Assembly: GCF_002008365.1 (NCBI RefSeq)
Contig: NZ_MRDL01000025.1
Coordinates: 124,381 to 188,380 of the forward strand
Reading direction: 5' to 3'
From: Rhizobium leguminosarum bv. viciae USDA 2370
Lineage (GTDB): Bacteria; Pseudomonadota; Alphaproteobacteria; Rhizobiales; Rhizobiaceae
DNA length: 64,000 nucleotides
The notes beneath the pieces were generated by a model that was not told the origin of the DNA, made no database searches, and was given only the letters and a program-made list of their open reading frames with translations. This document shows positions 39,637 through 48,599 of this stretch, piece after piece; the first letter of the stretch is position 1; the number at the start of each line of letters is the position of its first letter. Position numbers and translations under genes: made by a program.

Positions 39637-41505
39637 TCAGCTCCCGGTTCTTTCGATCCGCTCGCGCTGTGTCATCGCGGCGGCGAGGAGTTTCCGGAAG
39701 CGGGGATCGTCGCGGATGTTGTCGAGGTCGGAATCATTGTTGAACCATTTGATATGGTAGACGGAGCTGTTCGGCAGCAGCCTCTCAAGAAGGTCGATAG
39801 ACTGGTCGACATCGCCGAGGACGGAATAGACGCAGGCGAGATTATACTGCGCGACGATGTCATCGGGATCGATGGCGATCGCGCGGGCAGCCCAGTCGCG
39901 TGCCCTCGCCGCGTCGCCGAGATGGGCAAGCGCCAGCGCGCCGCGATGGGCCGGGCCGGAATTTTCCGGATTGAGGTTCAGGGCGCGTTCGGCGCGCAGC
40001 AGGCCGAGGCTTGCCCAGTTTTCCGTGTCCACCATACGGCCGAGCGAGCGGTAGGCGGACATCAGATGGATCGGTGAGACATAGTCATCCGGACGGATTT
40101 CGGCAGCGCGGGTGAAATATTGAACGGATTCAGCAAAGTTACCCCGCATGAAGAAGAACCGGGCATAGTGGAAATTCGCCTCGAAGAGGTTCGGGTCGAG
40201 CGCCAGGGCACGTTCGAAGGCCGCCGCCGCCCTATCATCATAACCGCTCTGATGTAGGGCCAGGCCGTGCGAGGCATGGGCCTCGGGGAGGTCGGGATCA
40301 AGCGCCAGGGCACGAGCGCTCATGTCGAGGATGCGCCGCAGCGGCACGTCATCAGGAGCCCAATCGCGGATCGCCGCGTCGCAATCGGCAATGCCGGCAT
40401 AGGCGCGAGCATAATCCGGGTCGAGCTCGACCGCCTTGCAGAACATGCGCCTTGCGAGCTGGAGATAGGATTTGGTCCAGGTGTGGGAGAGCTGGCGGCC
40501 CCTGAGATAATAGGTGTAGGCCTCGACATTGGCGGTCGGCTCCGTCGCGATCGCCTTCTTCTCTTCCGGCAACAGACGCACCTTCAACTGGCCGACGATC
40601 GCATGGGTGATCTCGTCCTGGATGGCGAAGATGTCGGTCATGTCGCGGTCGTAACGCTCGGCCCAGAGATGGTCGCCATTGGCGGTGTCGATCAGCTGGC
40701 CGGAAATGCGCACACGATTGCCGGAGATGCGGACGCTTCCCTCGAGCACGTAGCGCACGCCAAGCTCCTGGGCGAGCCGCTTCACCTTCACCGATATGCC
40801 CTTGTAGGTGAAGATGGTATTGCGCGGCACGACGTGCAGGCTGGAGATCTTGGAGAGATCGGTGATGATGTCTTCGGTAATGCCGTCGGAGAAGTAATCC
40901 TGATCTGCATCACCGCTCATATTGGTGAAGGGCAGTACCGCGATGAAGCAGGTATTGCGGTTCTGCGCCACCAATCTGGCGGAGGTGGGCGGCGCCAAGC
41001 TGACGGTATAGACCTGAACGGGCTGCCTGATGTTCTTCAGCATATGTTCGCCGATGAATTCGAAGCCGAGATTGAGGCGTGAGCCGACCTGATCGCGCAC
41101 CGAGGCCGACACGGCGATGCCGCCCGGCGCTGCGATACGTTCAAGCCTGGCGGCGAGATTGACGCCATCTCCGAATATGTCGCCGTTCTCAACCACGACG
41201 TCGCCGAGATTGATGCCGATGCGGAATTCGACGCGCTCGTCCTTGGGCACGTTCTCGTTGCGGGCGGCCATGCTGCGCTGGATTTCGGCGGCGCAGGCGA
41301 CCGCGTTCACCACGCTCTGGAATTCGGCAAGAATGCCGTCGCCGGTGAGTTTGACGATCCGGCCCTTGTAGTCTGAAATACGAATATCGACCAGCTCGCA
41401 GCGATGGCGGTTCAGCGCCTGCAACGTGCCGGATTCATCGATGCCCATCAGTCGGCTGTAGCCGACGACATCCGCAGCGAGAATAGCGCTCAGTCGTCGT
41501 TCCAT
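39637..41505 (-). CDS. class III adenylate cyclase with TolB-like and TPR regions
   Basis: 622 residues from the ATG at 41505. The N-terminal cyclase domain begins MERRLSAILAADVVGYSRLM (metal Asp12) with KLTGDGILAEF and the RIGINLGDVVVENGDIFGDGVNLAARLE core. A TolB-like N-domain segment follows (FIAVLPFTNMSGDADQDYFSDGITEDIITDL), then about five TPR units to the end. Such soluble cyclases are numerous in Rhizobiales; the TPR part may scaffold partners. It is the third class III cyclase in the window. No membrane helix is visible. Confidence 0.92.
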   Translation of the reverse strand: MERRLSAILAADVVGYSRLMGIDESGTLQALNRHRCELVDIRISDYKGRIVKLTGDGILAEFQSVVNAVACAAEIQRSMAARNENVPKDERVEFRIGINLGDVVVENGDIFGDGVNLAARLERIAAPGGIAVSASVRDQVGSRLNLGFEFIGEHMLKNIRQPVQVYTVSLAPPTSARLVAQNRNTCFIAVLPFTNMSGDADQDYFSDGITEDIITDLSKISSLHVVPRNTIFTYKGISVKVKRLAQELGVRYVLEGSVRISGNRVRISGQLIDTANGDHLWAERYDRDMTDIFAIQDEITHAIVGQLKVRLLPEEKKAIATEPTANVEAYTYYLRGRQLSHTWTKSYLQLARRMFCKAVELDPDYARAYAGIADCDAAIRDWAPDDVPLRRILDMSARALALDPDLPEAHASHGLALHQSGYDDRAAAAFERALALDPNLFEANFHYARFFFMRGNFAESVQYFTRAAEIRPDDYVSPIHLMSAYRSLGRMVDTENWASLGLLRAERALNLNPENSGPAHRGALALAHLGDAARARDWAARAIAIDPDDIVAQYNLACVYSVLGDVDQSIDLLERLLPNSSVYHIKWFNNDSDLDNIRDDPRFRKLLAAAMTQRERIERTGS

Positions 41506-41939
41506 GACCCCTCCCATGGATCTTCCCAGATTAGTCTAGCTTTTTATAGAGTTTTTGTCGCGTAGAGTCGTCCCCCGAATAAGAAATTCGGGCGGTTTCG
41601 ACGTTTTTAATACGGCAGCGCGACCATATAACGTCGTCGATCTTCATCAATACTCTAAATGGGTGAAGGATGGAGCCAGCCTCTAATCCTTTGTGATGAA
41701 AAGGGGATTCTAATCGGAGAAAGCGGGAGTGTTCTGCTTTGGTCGATGCTTCCGGGATCGGCATCATTAAACCTATCGCGGATCGATTAAGGCTTGAGCC
41801 GGACCCAGGGGCATGGCTTGGACGACGAATCGCGAGGTATCCAACGCGGTATGCAATGTGATTCGCGGTTGCTTCGGCGATTGCCGTGAGGCCAGCGAAG
41901 GGTATTGTGGCGACGTTTCATGCCTGACGGAGATTTTAG
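41506..41939. other. divergent intergenic region
   Basis: 434 bp between the divergent cyclase and the carbamoyltransferase-like gene. No convincing gene is present; short frames at 41531-41767 (minus) and 41813-41977 (plus) have no support. Both promoters should lie here. A visibly AT-richer stretch spans about 41525-41620. Confidence 0.5.
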
Positions 41940-42809
41940 ATGACAGGTTCGGCCCGGAATTTTCTGGAGTTTCATGATATTCCGGAGGCCGGGCTTCGAT
42001 CGATTGTCGCTCGCGCCGGCGAGCTCGCCGAAGCCTGGGATGAGCGTGCGATGCCACAGAGCCTTGCGGAAAAACGCGTCGCGCTGATTGTCGACGACGG
42101 CGGCTGGCGCAATACGACCGCCTTCGATCTCGGCATCCAGGCGATGGGTGGTATCTGCGTGCAAGTGCCGATCGCCTTCAATACCAGGGAGGAAACCGGC
42201 GATCTCTCGGGTTATCTCGGCAACTGGTTCGACATGCTGGTGATCCGCACGAAGGAGCTTGCGACATTGAAGGCGGTGGCGGCGGCCTCGCCGGTGCCTG
42301 TCATCAATGCGCGCACACGCTCCAACCATCCCTGCGAGACGCTCGGCGACCTTGCCTATATCAAGAGCCGGCGCGGCTCGATCGACGGGCTGAAGGTCGT
42401 TGGCGTGGCGGCGGACGCAAATATCCTCCGCTCCTGGGCCGAAGCGTCGATCGTATTGCCGATCGAGGTGGTGCAGGTCTATCCCGAACGCTGGCACATC
42501 TGTGACGCCGCGCTGTTCAACAGACGTTTTCGCGTGAGCACCGATATGGGCGAGGTGCTGGATGCCGACATCGTCATCACCGATTCATGGCCGGGTGACG
42601 CTGTTGGCGACGCGCTTACCAGCTACCGGATCGGGAGCGATCTGCTCGATCGGCTGGGGGAGGATGCGATCTTCCTGCCATGCCCGCCGGTTCGGCGCGG
42701 CGAGGAGGTGACGGCCGAAGCGATGGAGCATCCGCTCTGCCAAAGCCGCGCCGCCAAGGCCTTTCTGCTGCATGCGCAAAATGCGCTGATGGAGTGGGTC
42801 GCGACCTAG
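41940..42809 (+). CDS. ornithine carbamoyltransferase-like protein with altered active-site motifs
   Basis: 289 residues, shorter than typical ornithine carbamoyltransferase (about 305). The two-domain fold is recognisable: an N-terminal carbamoyl-phosphate half (FLEFHDIPEAGLRSIVARAGEL to NARTRSNHPCETLGDL) and a C-terminal half (GLKVVGVAADANILRSWAEAS, ADIVITDSW). The STRTR carbamoyl-phosphate loop is replaced by GGWRNTT, the HPxQ box reads HPCE, and the HCLP box reads LPCPP. Catalysis of the standard reaction is therefore doubtful. It stands apart from arginine genes. It could be a divergent transcarbamylase for another amine or a regulator. Confidence 0.8.
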   Translation: MTGSARNFLEFHDIPEAGLRSIVARAGELAEAWDERAMPQSLAEKRVALIVDDGGWRNTTAFDLGIQAMGGICVQVPIAFNTREETGDLSGYLGNWFDMLVIRTKELATLKAVAAASPVPVINARTRSNHPCETLGDLAYIKSRRGSIDGLKVVGVAADANILRSWAEASIVLPIEVVQVYPERWHICDAALFNRRFRVSTDMGEVLDADIVITDSWPGDAVGDALTSYRIGSDLLDRLGEDAIFLPCPPVRRGEEVTAEAMEHPLCQSRAAKAFLLHAQNALMEWVAT

Positions 42810-42935
42810 AGCGGTTCAGCTTTCAGGGAAGCGCAGAACCGCTCCAGCCTTTTGTTTTTACGCAATTCCCGGCAAAACCGCTTCGCGCTTTGCCTGGGAA
42901 AACCGCTTCGCGCTTTGCCTGGAATTGCTCTAATC
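42807..42935. repeat. rhizobial intergenic repeat with tandem 25-bp duplication
   Basis: The block begins at the TAG stop of the upstream gene with an inverted pair GAGCGGTTC / GAACCGCTC. It continues to the CAATTCC...GGAATTGCTCT border seen also at about 52130-52201. Inside, a 25-bp unit (AAAACCGCTTCGCGCTTTGC plus CTGGG/A) occurs twice in tandem at 42874-42898 and 42899-42923. Confidence 0.7.
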
Positions 42936-43001
42936 CGGCCTTCGATCTCCACTTGCGCAACAGGTTCGTGATAGAAGGGCGGGGATCGGGAGGTTGGGCG
43001 G

Positions 43002-43514
43002 ATGGGAGAGTTGACGATCGAACTCGCGGAAAGCCCGACGGAGGTTGCCGCGGTGCGGGATCTCTGCCGATCATTCCGGCAATGGCTCTATGACAACTAC
43101 CCCCAGCATCGGCCGGTAGTCGATCTCTATTACAATCCGCAAAAATTCGAGGCGTTGCTCGCCGGCCTGCCGCAGATTCACGAAAGGCCGAAGGGTGCAA
43201 TCTTCCTGGCGCGGCTTGATGGAGAGCCTGTTGGCTGCGTCATGCATCAAGAGCAAGCGCCGGGCATTGCAGAGATGAAAAGGCTTTTCGTCTCGGCGGC
43301 GGCACGCGGTCGCGGTGTCGCTGCGGCACTCTGCGAGGCATCGATGGCAAGGGCAAAAGCCGACGGTTATCTGTCGATGCGGCTCGATACCGGCATTCTG
43401 CAGACGGCAGCGCAGGGGCTCTATCGCCGCCTCGGCTTCCGCGAACGGGATGCCTATTATCCGGTCCCGCCGGAACTCGAGCAGATCCTGCTCTTCTTCG
43501 AGCGCGATCTCTGA
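43002..43514 (+). CDS. GNAT family N-acetyltransferase
   Basis: 170 residues. EMKRLFVSAAARGRGVAAALCEA carries the acetyl-CoA pyrophosphate loop (R/Q-x-x-G-x-G/A), and AAQGLYRRLGFRERDAYYPVP is the C-terminal GNAT signature. The substrate is unknown. It is preceded by the repeat block and 77 bp separate it from the binding-protein gene downstream. Confidence 0.9.
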   Translation: MGELTIELAESPTEVAAVRDLCRSFRQWLYDNYPQHRPVVDLYYNPQKFEALLAGLPQIHERPKGAIFLARLDGEPVGCVMHQEQAPGIAEMKRLFVSAAARGRGVAAALCEASMARAKADGYLSMRLDTGILQTAAQGLYRRLGFRERDAYYPVPPELEQILLFFERDL

Positions 43515-43591
43515 CCCCGCAAAACAGGCAGCGAGGCCACCGTCTGGCCGGCGCCCTTGCTCCTCCCGGCGCGCTCGGGCATTGTTGCTGC

Positions 43592-44656
43592 ATGAGGAGA
43601 GTTTTCATCTTGCTGCTGGCGCTCTGGCCGGGCTTTGCCCTGGCCGATCAGGTGTCCTATACGGCAAAATCCGGCAATGCCGATGCGCCGGTACTGACGG
43701 TTTATTCCTCGCTCGACGAGCCGTTGGCGCAGCCGATGATCCGGGGTTTCCTGGAGGCCAATCCCGATGTCGCAGTCAAATACGAGGACATGCTGACTGG
43801 CGACATCTACGACCGGATCGTCAAGGAGACGGATGCCGGCAAGAAGACGGCGGATTTTGCCTTTTCCTCGGCGATGGACCTGCAGGTGAAGCTTTCCAAC
43901 GACGGATATGCGCAGGTCAGCAACCTGCCGATGAGCGCTGCATGGCCGAAATGGGCGAACTGGCGCAACACCGCCTATGCGCTCACCTTCGAGCCGGCGG
44001 TGTTCGTCTATCACAAGCCGAGCTTTGCGCACGAGCCGGTGCCGAGCTCGCGGGCTGAATTCGTCGATTATCTGAAGCGCAAGGGCAACGAGGTCTATGG
44101 GCGGATCGGCACCTACGATATCGAGCGCTCCGGCGTCGGCTTTCTTTTCATGGCGCGCGACCAGGAACAGTTCGGCGACATCTGGTCAGTGATCGGGGCG
44201 ATGGGGGCTGCCGGCGTCAAGCTTTATTCAACGAGTTCGGCGATTCTCGAACGCGTTGCCGACGGGCGCTTCGTGCTCGGCTACAATATTCTCGGTTCCT
44301 ATGCGGCCGACTGGGCCTCGCGGAATCCCGACGTCGGCATCGTGCTGCCGAAGGATTATACCGTGGTGATGTCGCGGATCGGGCTGGTGCCGCAGGCGGC
44401 CGCCGAGCCGGAGCTCGGGCGGCGCTATCTCACCTTCTTCATGTCGAGGGAAGGGCAGACGATCCTGGCGCGCGAACTGCAGATTCCGGCCGTGAGCCCG
44501 GAGGTCGCGGGGGAGAATACCGCCAACACGCTGCAGGAACTGCTCGGCGCCCAACTTCGGCCGGTGCCGGTCAGTCCCGGGCTGATGGTCTATCTCGATC
44601 AGGTGAAGCGAGCACGGCTGATCGCGCATTGGAACGAGGTTCTACGGATGCAGTGA
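43592..44656 (+). CDS. periplasmic substrate-binding protein, Fe3+/AfuA-like ABC family
   Basis: 354 residues with a signal peptide (MRRVFILLLALWPGFALAD). The mature part has LTVYSSLDEPLAQPMIRGF and DFAFSSAMDLQVKLSNDGYAQ, the fold of family 1 extracellular solute-binding proteins used for iron(III) or phosphorylated compounds. No permease or ATPase gene is adjacent. Orphan binding proteins of this type are known near TctDE-type systems in rhizobia, where they could help sensing rather than transport (inference). Confidence 0.8.
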   Translation: MRRVFILLLALWPGFALADQVSYTAKSGNADAPVLTVYSSLDEPLAQPMIRGFLEANPDVAVKYEDMLTGDIYDRIVKETDAGKKTADFAFSSAMDLQVKLSNDGYAQVSNLPMSAAWPKWANWRNTAYALTFEPAVFVYHKPSFAHEPVPSSRAEFVDYLKRKGNEVYGRIGTYDIERSGVGFLFMARDQEQFGDIWSVIGAMGAAGVKLYSTSSAILERVADGRFVLGYNILGSYAADWASRNPDVGIVLPKDYTVVMSRIGLVPQAAAEPELGRRYLTFFMSREGQTILARELQIPAVSPEVAGENTANTLQELLGAQLRPVPVSPGLMVYLDQVKRARLIAHWNEVLRMQ

Positions 44657-45035
44657 AGGCGTCAGCTTTCGGCGGGCTGGCCCTCCTTAGAGAGCTTTGG
44701 GTCGCTGCGCCCGTAGCTCTTATCAGAAAGGCTCGCGGCCATGCTTCGCGGCGGCCAGTGGTGCTGGCCATGCGGCAGCGAAGAACCGGAATGAGACCGC
44801 CGTCCGCCAATTACGGCAAAAAAGTGTCCTGTCCTTCTGGATATCTCGCCGATGTCAGCTAAATGACAGCTTGTTGTGGTCGCTTTGGCTACTTCTTCTC
44901 CGTGGAGGCGGAGAGCTGAAGCCTTGGGAGGTATTCCGCTCGTCATTCAGGACCCTTGCGTCCGCTGGCCGGCCCATTCCTCCCGATTCCCAGAGAACAA
45001 CAGGCGGTCTGCTCAGCCGCCACGGAGGACACATC
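44657..45035. other. leader and promoter region of tctCBA
   Basis: 379 bp with no supported gene. The end carries a strong ribosome site (CACGGAGGAC) before the GTG of tctC. The stretch AGCTAAATGACAGCTTG near 44857 is an inverted AGCT(N)AGCT-like pair that could be an operator for the TctD-like regulator, but nothing proves it. Confidence 0.4.
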
Positions 45036-45980
45036 GTGAAGCATACGTTCATCGCAACTCTTCTTGCCGCGACTATCGCGCTGCCGGCCTATGCGGCCGA
45101 TTACACCATCATCGCGCCGGCCGCTCCGGGCGGCGGCTGGGACCAGACGGCTCGTTCGCTGCAAACCGCGCTGCAGCAGGAGAAGATCTCCGGCAACGTG
45201 CAGGTCCAGAACGTCCCCGGCGCCGGCGGCACCATCGGCCTTGCGCAGTTCAGTAGCCAGGCTGCCGGCAACCCGAATTCGCTGATCGTCGGCGGCTATG
45301 TCATGGTCGGCGCGATCCTTACCAACAAGTCGCCGGTGACGCTCAAGGATGTCACGCCGATTGCCCGTCTGACCGGCGAGTATGAGGCCGTCGTTGTTCC
45401 TGCCGCGTCCGAGATCAAGACGATGGCCGATCTGGTCGCGGCGCTGAAGAAGGATCCGGGTGCGGTTTCCTGGGGTGGCGGTTCTGCCGGCGGCACCGAC
45501 CACATCACCGTCGGCTTGATCGCCAAGGCTTCCGGCGTCGATCCGACCAAGATCAACTATGTCGCCTTCTCCGGCGGCGGTGAAGCCCTCGCCGCCATTC
45601 TCGGTGGCCAGGTCACGGCCGGCGTGTCGAGCTATAGCGAGTTCGAATCGCAGGTGAAGTCGGGCACGCTCCGTCTTCTCGCCGTATCCAGCGATAAGCG
45701 TATCGACGGCGTCGATGCCCCGACGCTGAAGGAAGCCGGCACCGACGTCACCATCCAGAACTGGCGCATGGTCGCCGCAGCCCCCGGCCTGTCGGCCGAG
45801 CAGGTGGCAAGCGTCACTGCCGATTTCGAGAAGCTGCACAGCTCCGCAACCTGGCAGGAAACCCTGAAGACCAAGGGCTGGGCCGACACCTATCTCTCCG
45901 GCGATGCCTTCAAGGCGCAGCTCGAGAAGGATGTCTCGGCCACTGAAGGCATTCTCAAAGATATCGGACTTGTTCAATGA
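45036..45980 (+). CDS. tctC: tripartite tricarboxylate transporter, periplasmic binding protein
   Basis: 314 residues starting at GTG 45036, fixed by GGAGG 8 bases upstream and by a clean signal peptide ([21 protein letters not shown]). The mature protein has [19 protein letters not shown] and [16 protein letters not shown], signatures of the Bug/TctC family that binds citrate and related carboxylates. It delivers the ligand to TctAB. Its stop overlaps the tctB start (ATGA). Confidence 0.95.
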   Translation: MKHTFIATLLAATIALPAYAADYTIIAPAAPGGGWDQTARSLQTALQQEKISGNVQVQNVPGAGGTIGLAQFSSQAAGNPNSLIVGGYVMVGAILTNKSPVTLKDVTPIARLTGEYEAVVVPAASEIKTMADLVAALKKDPGAVSWGGGSAGGTDHITVGLIAKASGVDPTKINYVAFSGGGEALAAILGGQVTAGVSSYSEFESQVKSGTLRLLAVSSDKRIDGVDAPTLKEAGTDVTIQNWRMVAAAPGLSAEQVASVTADFEKLHSSATWQETLKTKGWADTYLSGDAFKAQLEKDVSATEGILKDIGLVQ

Positions 45981-46468
45981 GCGAGGATAACACCTCCTCG
46001 GCAACCGAGCGTCGCCCTGATTGGGCGGCGTTCATCATTGCCGTTTTCCTCTTCGTCGTCGCCGGCGTGATAGCCTGGGATGCCTTGCATCTGAAAACGA
46101 TTGCGCAATACGACCGCATCGGTCCGGCAACAGTACCTCAAGTGGTGGCGTTCGGCCTCTTCTGTCTCGGGATCTGGACTGCCTTCGAAGCCTGGCGCGG
46201 CGATTTTCCCGAACGTGACCGGCAGGAAGTGGCGCCCGTCATCTGGATCGTCGCCGGTCTTGCCGGCCAGATGCTGCTTTTGCGCGCCGCCGGCTTCTCG
46301 ATCGCGACCGGCATCCTCTTCGCGCTGACGGCACGCGGCTTCGGCAAGCGTAAGCTCTGGATCTCGCTGCCGCTGGGCATCGTCCTTAGCTTCGTCGTCT
46401 GGGCGATCTTCTCGCAGCTGCTGCAATTGACGCTGCCGGCCGGCCCGCTCGAACATCTGTTCTTCTGA
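45977..46468 (+). CDS. tctB: tripartite tricarboxylate transporter small membrane subunit
   Basis: 163 residues, four predicted membrane helices (about 15-35, 47-67, 83-103, 122-150), the usual TctB plan. YDRIGPATVPQVVAFGLFCLGIW is the conserved second segment. It forms the inner-membrane permease with TctA. It overlaps tctC by 4 bp. Confidence 0.93.
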   Translation: MSEDNTSSATERRPDWAAFIIAVFLFVVAGVIAWDALHLKTIAQYDRIGPATVPQVVAFGLFCLGIWTAFEAWRGDFPERDRQEVAPVIWIVAGLAGQMLLLRAAGFSIATGILFALTARGFGKRKLWISLPLGIVLSFVVWAIFSQLLQLTLPAGPLEHLFF

Positions 46469-46556
46469 CCGCGCGGACGCGCTGTCAGCTCTTTTGATTT
46501 TGCGCGGCGCCTGACCCCGAAATCGGACGGTCGGGAACGCCGCTTGGGACACCAAG

Positions 46557-48074
46557 ATGAGCACATTCGAATTCCTATGGCAGGGTATCCTGGTTGCGAT
46601 GCAGCCGATGAACCTGGTTTATGCGCTGGTCGGCGTGACGCTCGGCACCGCCGTCGGCGTGCTTCCCGGCATCGGCCCGGCACTCACCGTGGCGCTGCTG
46701 TTGCCCGTCACCTACAAACTCGATCCCGGCGGCTCGCTGATCATGTTCGCCGGCATCTATTACGGCGGCATGTATGGCGGTTCGACGACCTCGATCCTGC
46801 TCAACACGCCGGGTGAAAGCGCCTCGATCGTCACCGCGCTCGAGGGCAACAAGATGGCGCGCGCCGGGCGCGGCGGACCGGCGCTGGCGACGGCGGCGAT
46901 CGGCTCCTTCGTCGCCGGCCTGATTGCGACGCTCGGGCTTGCCTTCATCGCTCCCTATATCGTCAAGCTGGCGCTGGTCTTCGGGCCGCGCGAATATTTC
47001 GCACTGATGGTGCTTGCCTTCGTCACCGTCTCCTCGGCCTTCGGCGACTCCGCCTTGCGGGGCCTGACCTCGCTGTTCATCGGCTTTGCGCTCGCCATGG
47101 TCGGCATCGACCAGCAGACAGGGCAGGCGCGACTTTCCTTCGGCATCCCGGACCTGCTCGACGGTGTCGAGGTGACGACGCTTGCCGTGGCGATGTTTGC
47201 GATCGGCGAGACGCTTTATATCGCCGCGCAGGGCAACCGGATCGCGGAGAAGGTCGAGGCGGTCAAGGGTTCGCTCTGGATGACCGCTGAGGACTGGGCG
47301 CGTTCGTGGAAGCCCTGGCTGCGCGGCACGCTGATCGGTTTCCCGATCGGCGCGATGCCGGCGGGCGGCGCCGAAATCGGCACGTTCCTCTCCTATGCGA
47401 CCGAAAAGCGGCTGGCGAAAAACCCGGAAGAGTTCGGCCATGGCGCAATCGAAGGCGTGGCCGGTCCCGAGGCGGCGAACAACGCCTCGGCCGCCGGCAC
47501 GCTGGTGCCGCTTCTGACACTCGGCCTGCCGACGACGGCGACGGCGGCGATCATGCTCGCCGGCTTCCAGCAATACGGCTTGCAGCCGGGGCCGCTGCTG
47601 TTTGCCACCAATCCGCAGCTCGTCTGGGGACTGATCGCCAGCCTGCTCATCGCCAATGCGATGCTTTTGGTGCTGAACCTGCCGATGATCGGGCTCTGGG
47701 TGCGGTTGCTGACCATTCCAAAGCCGTGGCTCTATGCCGGCATCCTGCTGTTTGCGACGCTTGGGACAATCGGCGCCAATCCATCCGTGTTCGAGCTCGG
47801 CATGCTGCTCACTTTTGGCCTGCTCGGCTATGTGATGCGGCTCTTCGGCTATCCGATCGCGCCTACCGTCGTCGGCCTGATCCTCGGGCCGCTTGCCGAA
47901 CAGCAGCTGCGCCGGGCGCTGGCGATCAGCCAGGGCGATGTGACGACGCTGGTGATGTCGCCGATCGCGGCGGGTCTGCTCATCGTTGCAGCCGCCGCCT
48001 TCCTCATCCCGCTGATTCTGCGGCTGCGTGGCAGGGGCCAGGTGCTGTCGCAACTGGCGGCAAACGAAGACTAG
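46557..48074 (+). CDS. tctA: tripartite tricarboxylate transporter large membrane subunit
   Basis: 505 residues with about eleven membrane helices. [20 protein letters not shown] and [20 protein letters not shown] are the two conserved TctA boxes, and the half-repeat [17 protein letters not shown] matches the second. It is the main permease, driven by the ion gradient. The TAG stop is part of the repeat that follows. Confidence 0.95.
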   Translation: MSTFEFLWQGILVAMQPMNLVYALVGVTLGTAVGVLPGIGPALTVALLLPVTYKLDPGGSLIMFAGIYYGGMYGGSTTSILLNTPGESASIVTALEGNKMARAGRGGPALATAAIGSFVAGLIATLGLAFIAPYIVKLALVFGPREYFALMVLAFVTVSSAFGDSALRGLTSLFIGFALAMVGIDQQTGQARLSFGIPDLLDGVEVTTLAVAMFAIGETLYIAAQGNRIAEKVEAVKGSLWMTAEDWARSWKPWLRGTLIGFPIGAMPAGGAEIGTFLSYATEKRLAKNPEEFGHGAIEGVAGPEAANNASAAGTLVPLLTLGLPTTATAAIMLAGFQQYGLQPGPLLFATNPQLVWGLIASLLIANAMLLVLNLPMIGLWVRLLTIPKPWLYAGILLFATLGTIGANPSVFELGMLLTFGLLGYVMRLFGYPIAPTVVGLILGPLAEQQLRRALAISQGDVTTLVMSPIAAGLLIVAAAAFLIPLILRLRGRGQVLSQLAANED

Positions 48075-48174
48075 CGCATCGGCCCGAAATCGGAATCGAT
48101 TTTCGGAAAGCACGATGCGCAGATTTCAAAATGAGATCGTCCTTTGTGCGTCCGAAAGGACGCACGGCGCTCTA
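48072..48174. repeat. RIME-like palindromic repeat, long copy
   Basis: Two hairpins: GCATCG(G)CCCGAAATCG pairs with CGATTTTCGG...CGATGC, and CGTCCTTTGTGCGTCC with GGACGCACGG. The second part recurs near 2640, 4350 and 52075. It starts inside the tctA stop codon. Confidence 0.7.
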
Positions 48175-48205
48175 AGAAGAAAAAGACGACCCACCCCCTC
48201 CCTCG

Positions 48206-48246
48206 AGGCCGGCTATGGAGACATGTGCCGGCCTGCTGTTTTTTGC
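48206..48246 (+). terminator. intrinsic terminator of the tctCBA transcript
   Basis: AGGCCGGC (48206-48213) pairs with GCCGGCCT (48227-48234), followed by GCTG and a run of six T. It lies 130 bp after tctA, beyond the repeat. Confidence 0.8.
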
Positions 48247-48334
48247 ATGGCTGAGGTGATTTTCTGAGCATTGTGGAGGTCTGTGCGCGATGCCATCTAT
48301 GAGTGGTCAATCATAGAGCAAAAGGAAAAGGACA

Positions 48335-48505
48335 ATGTCCGCACTCCGCAATTCAATCCGTACGGGTTTCTTTGGCCGCGCATTCGCCGTCCTTGGTGCT
48401 GCAAACGCGGTCAGCGCCGCCGTTGAAGCAGGCCGTCGCCCGCGTGCCGGCGACCTCAGGGAGCTCGGTATCGACCCAGCCTCCTTCGGTCAGGTCTCCC
48501 GCTAA
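48335..48505 (+). CDS. small DUF1127-like protein
   Basis: 56 residues (MSALRNSIRTGFFGRAFAVL at the start, GDLRELGIDPASFGQVSR at the end). AAAGGAAAAGGACA precedes the ATG, and a clear terminator hairpin follows 28 bp after the stop, so this is a complete small transcription unit. The C-terminal L-R-x-L-G-I-D-x-x-x-F pattern recalls the second half of DUF1127 proteins, small Arg-rich proteins of Rhizobiales that affect RNA turnover or phosphate and carbon responses. Function here is unknown. Confidence 0.7.
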   Translation: MSALRNSIRTGFFGRAFAVLGAANAVSAAVEAGRRPRAGDLRELGIDPASFGQVSR

Positions 48506-48532
48506 CACCTGCAAGCCATGCATGAATGAATT

Positions 48533-48564
48533 AGCCCGCAACCGGATGGTCGCGGGCTTTATTT
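48533..48564 (+). terminator. intrinsic terminator of the small DUF1127-like gene
   Basis: AGCCCGC (48533-48539) pairs with GCGGGCT (48552-48558), followed by TTATTTTT. Confidence 0.85.
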
Positions 48565-48599
48565 TTATCCCTATGGGTGCCGCCCAGCGGCTTGCATTG

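Noticed and set aside
41531..41767. 78-codon minus-strand frame in the divergent region
   Set aside because: No ribosome site and no protein-like pattern; it lies in the AT-richer promoter region of the cyclase.
41813..41977. 54-codon Cys-rich frame overlapping the start of the carbamoyltransferase-like gene
   Set aside because: Only a weak AGGGG site precedes it, it overlaps a well-supported gene in another frame, and no repeat or domain supports it.
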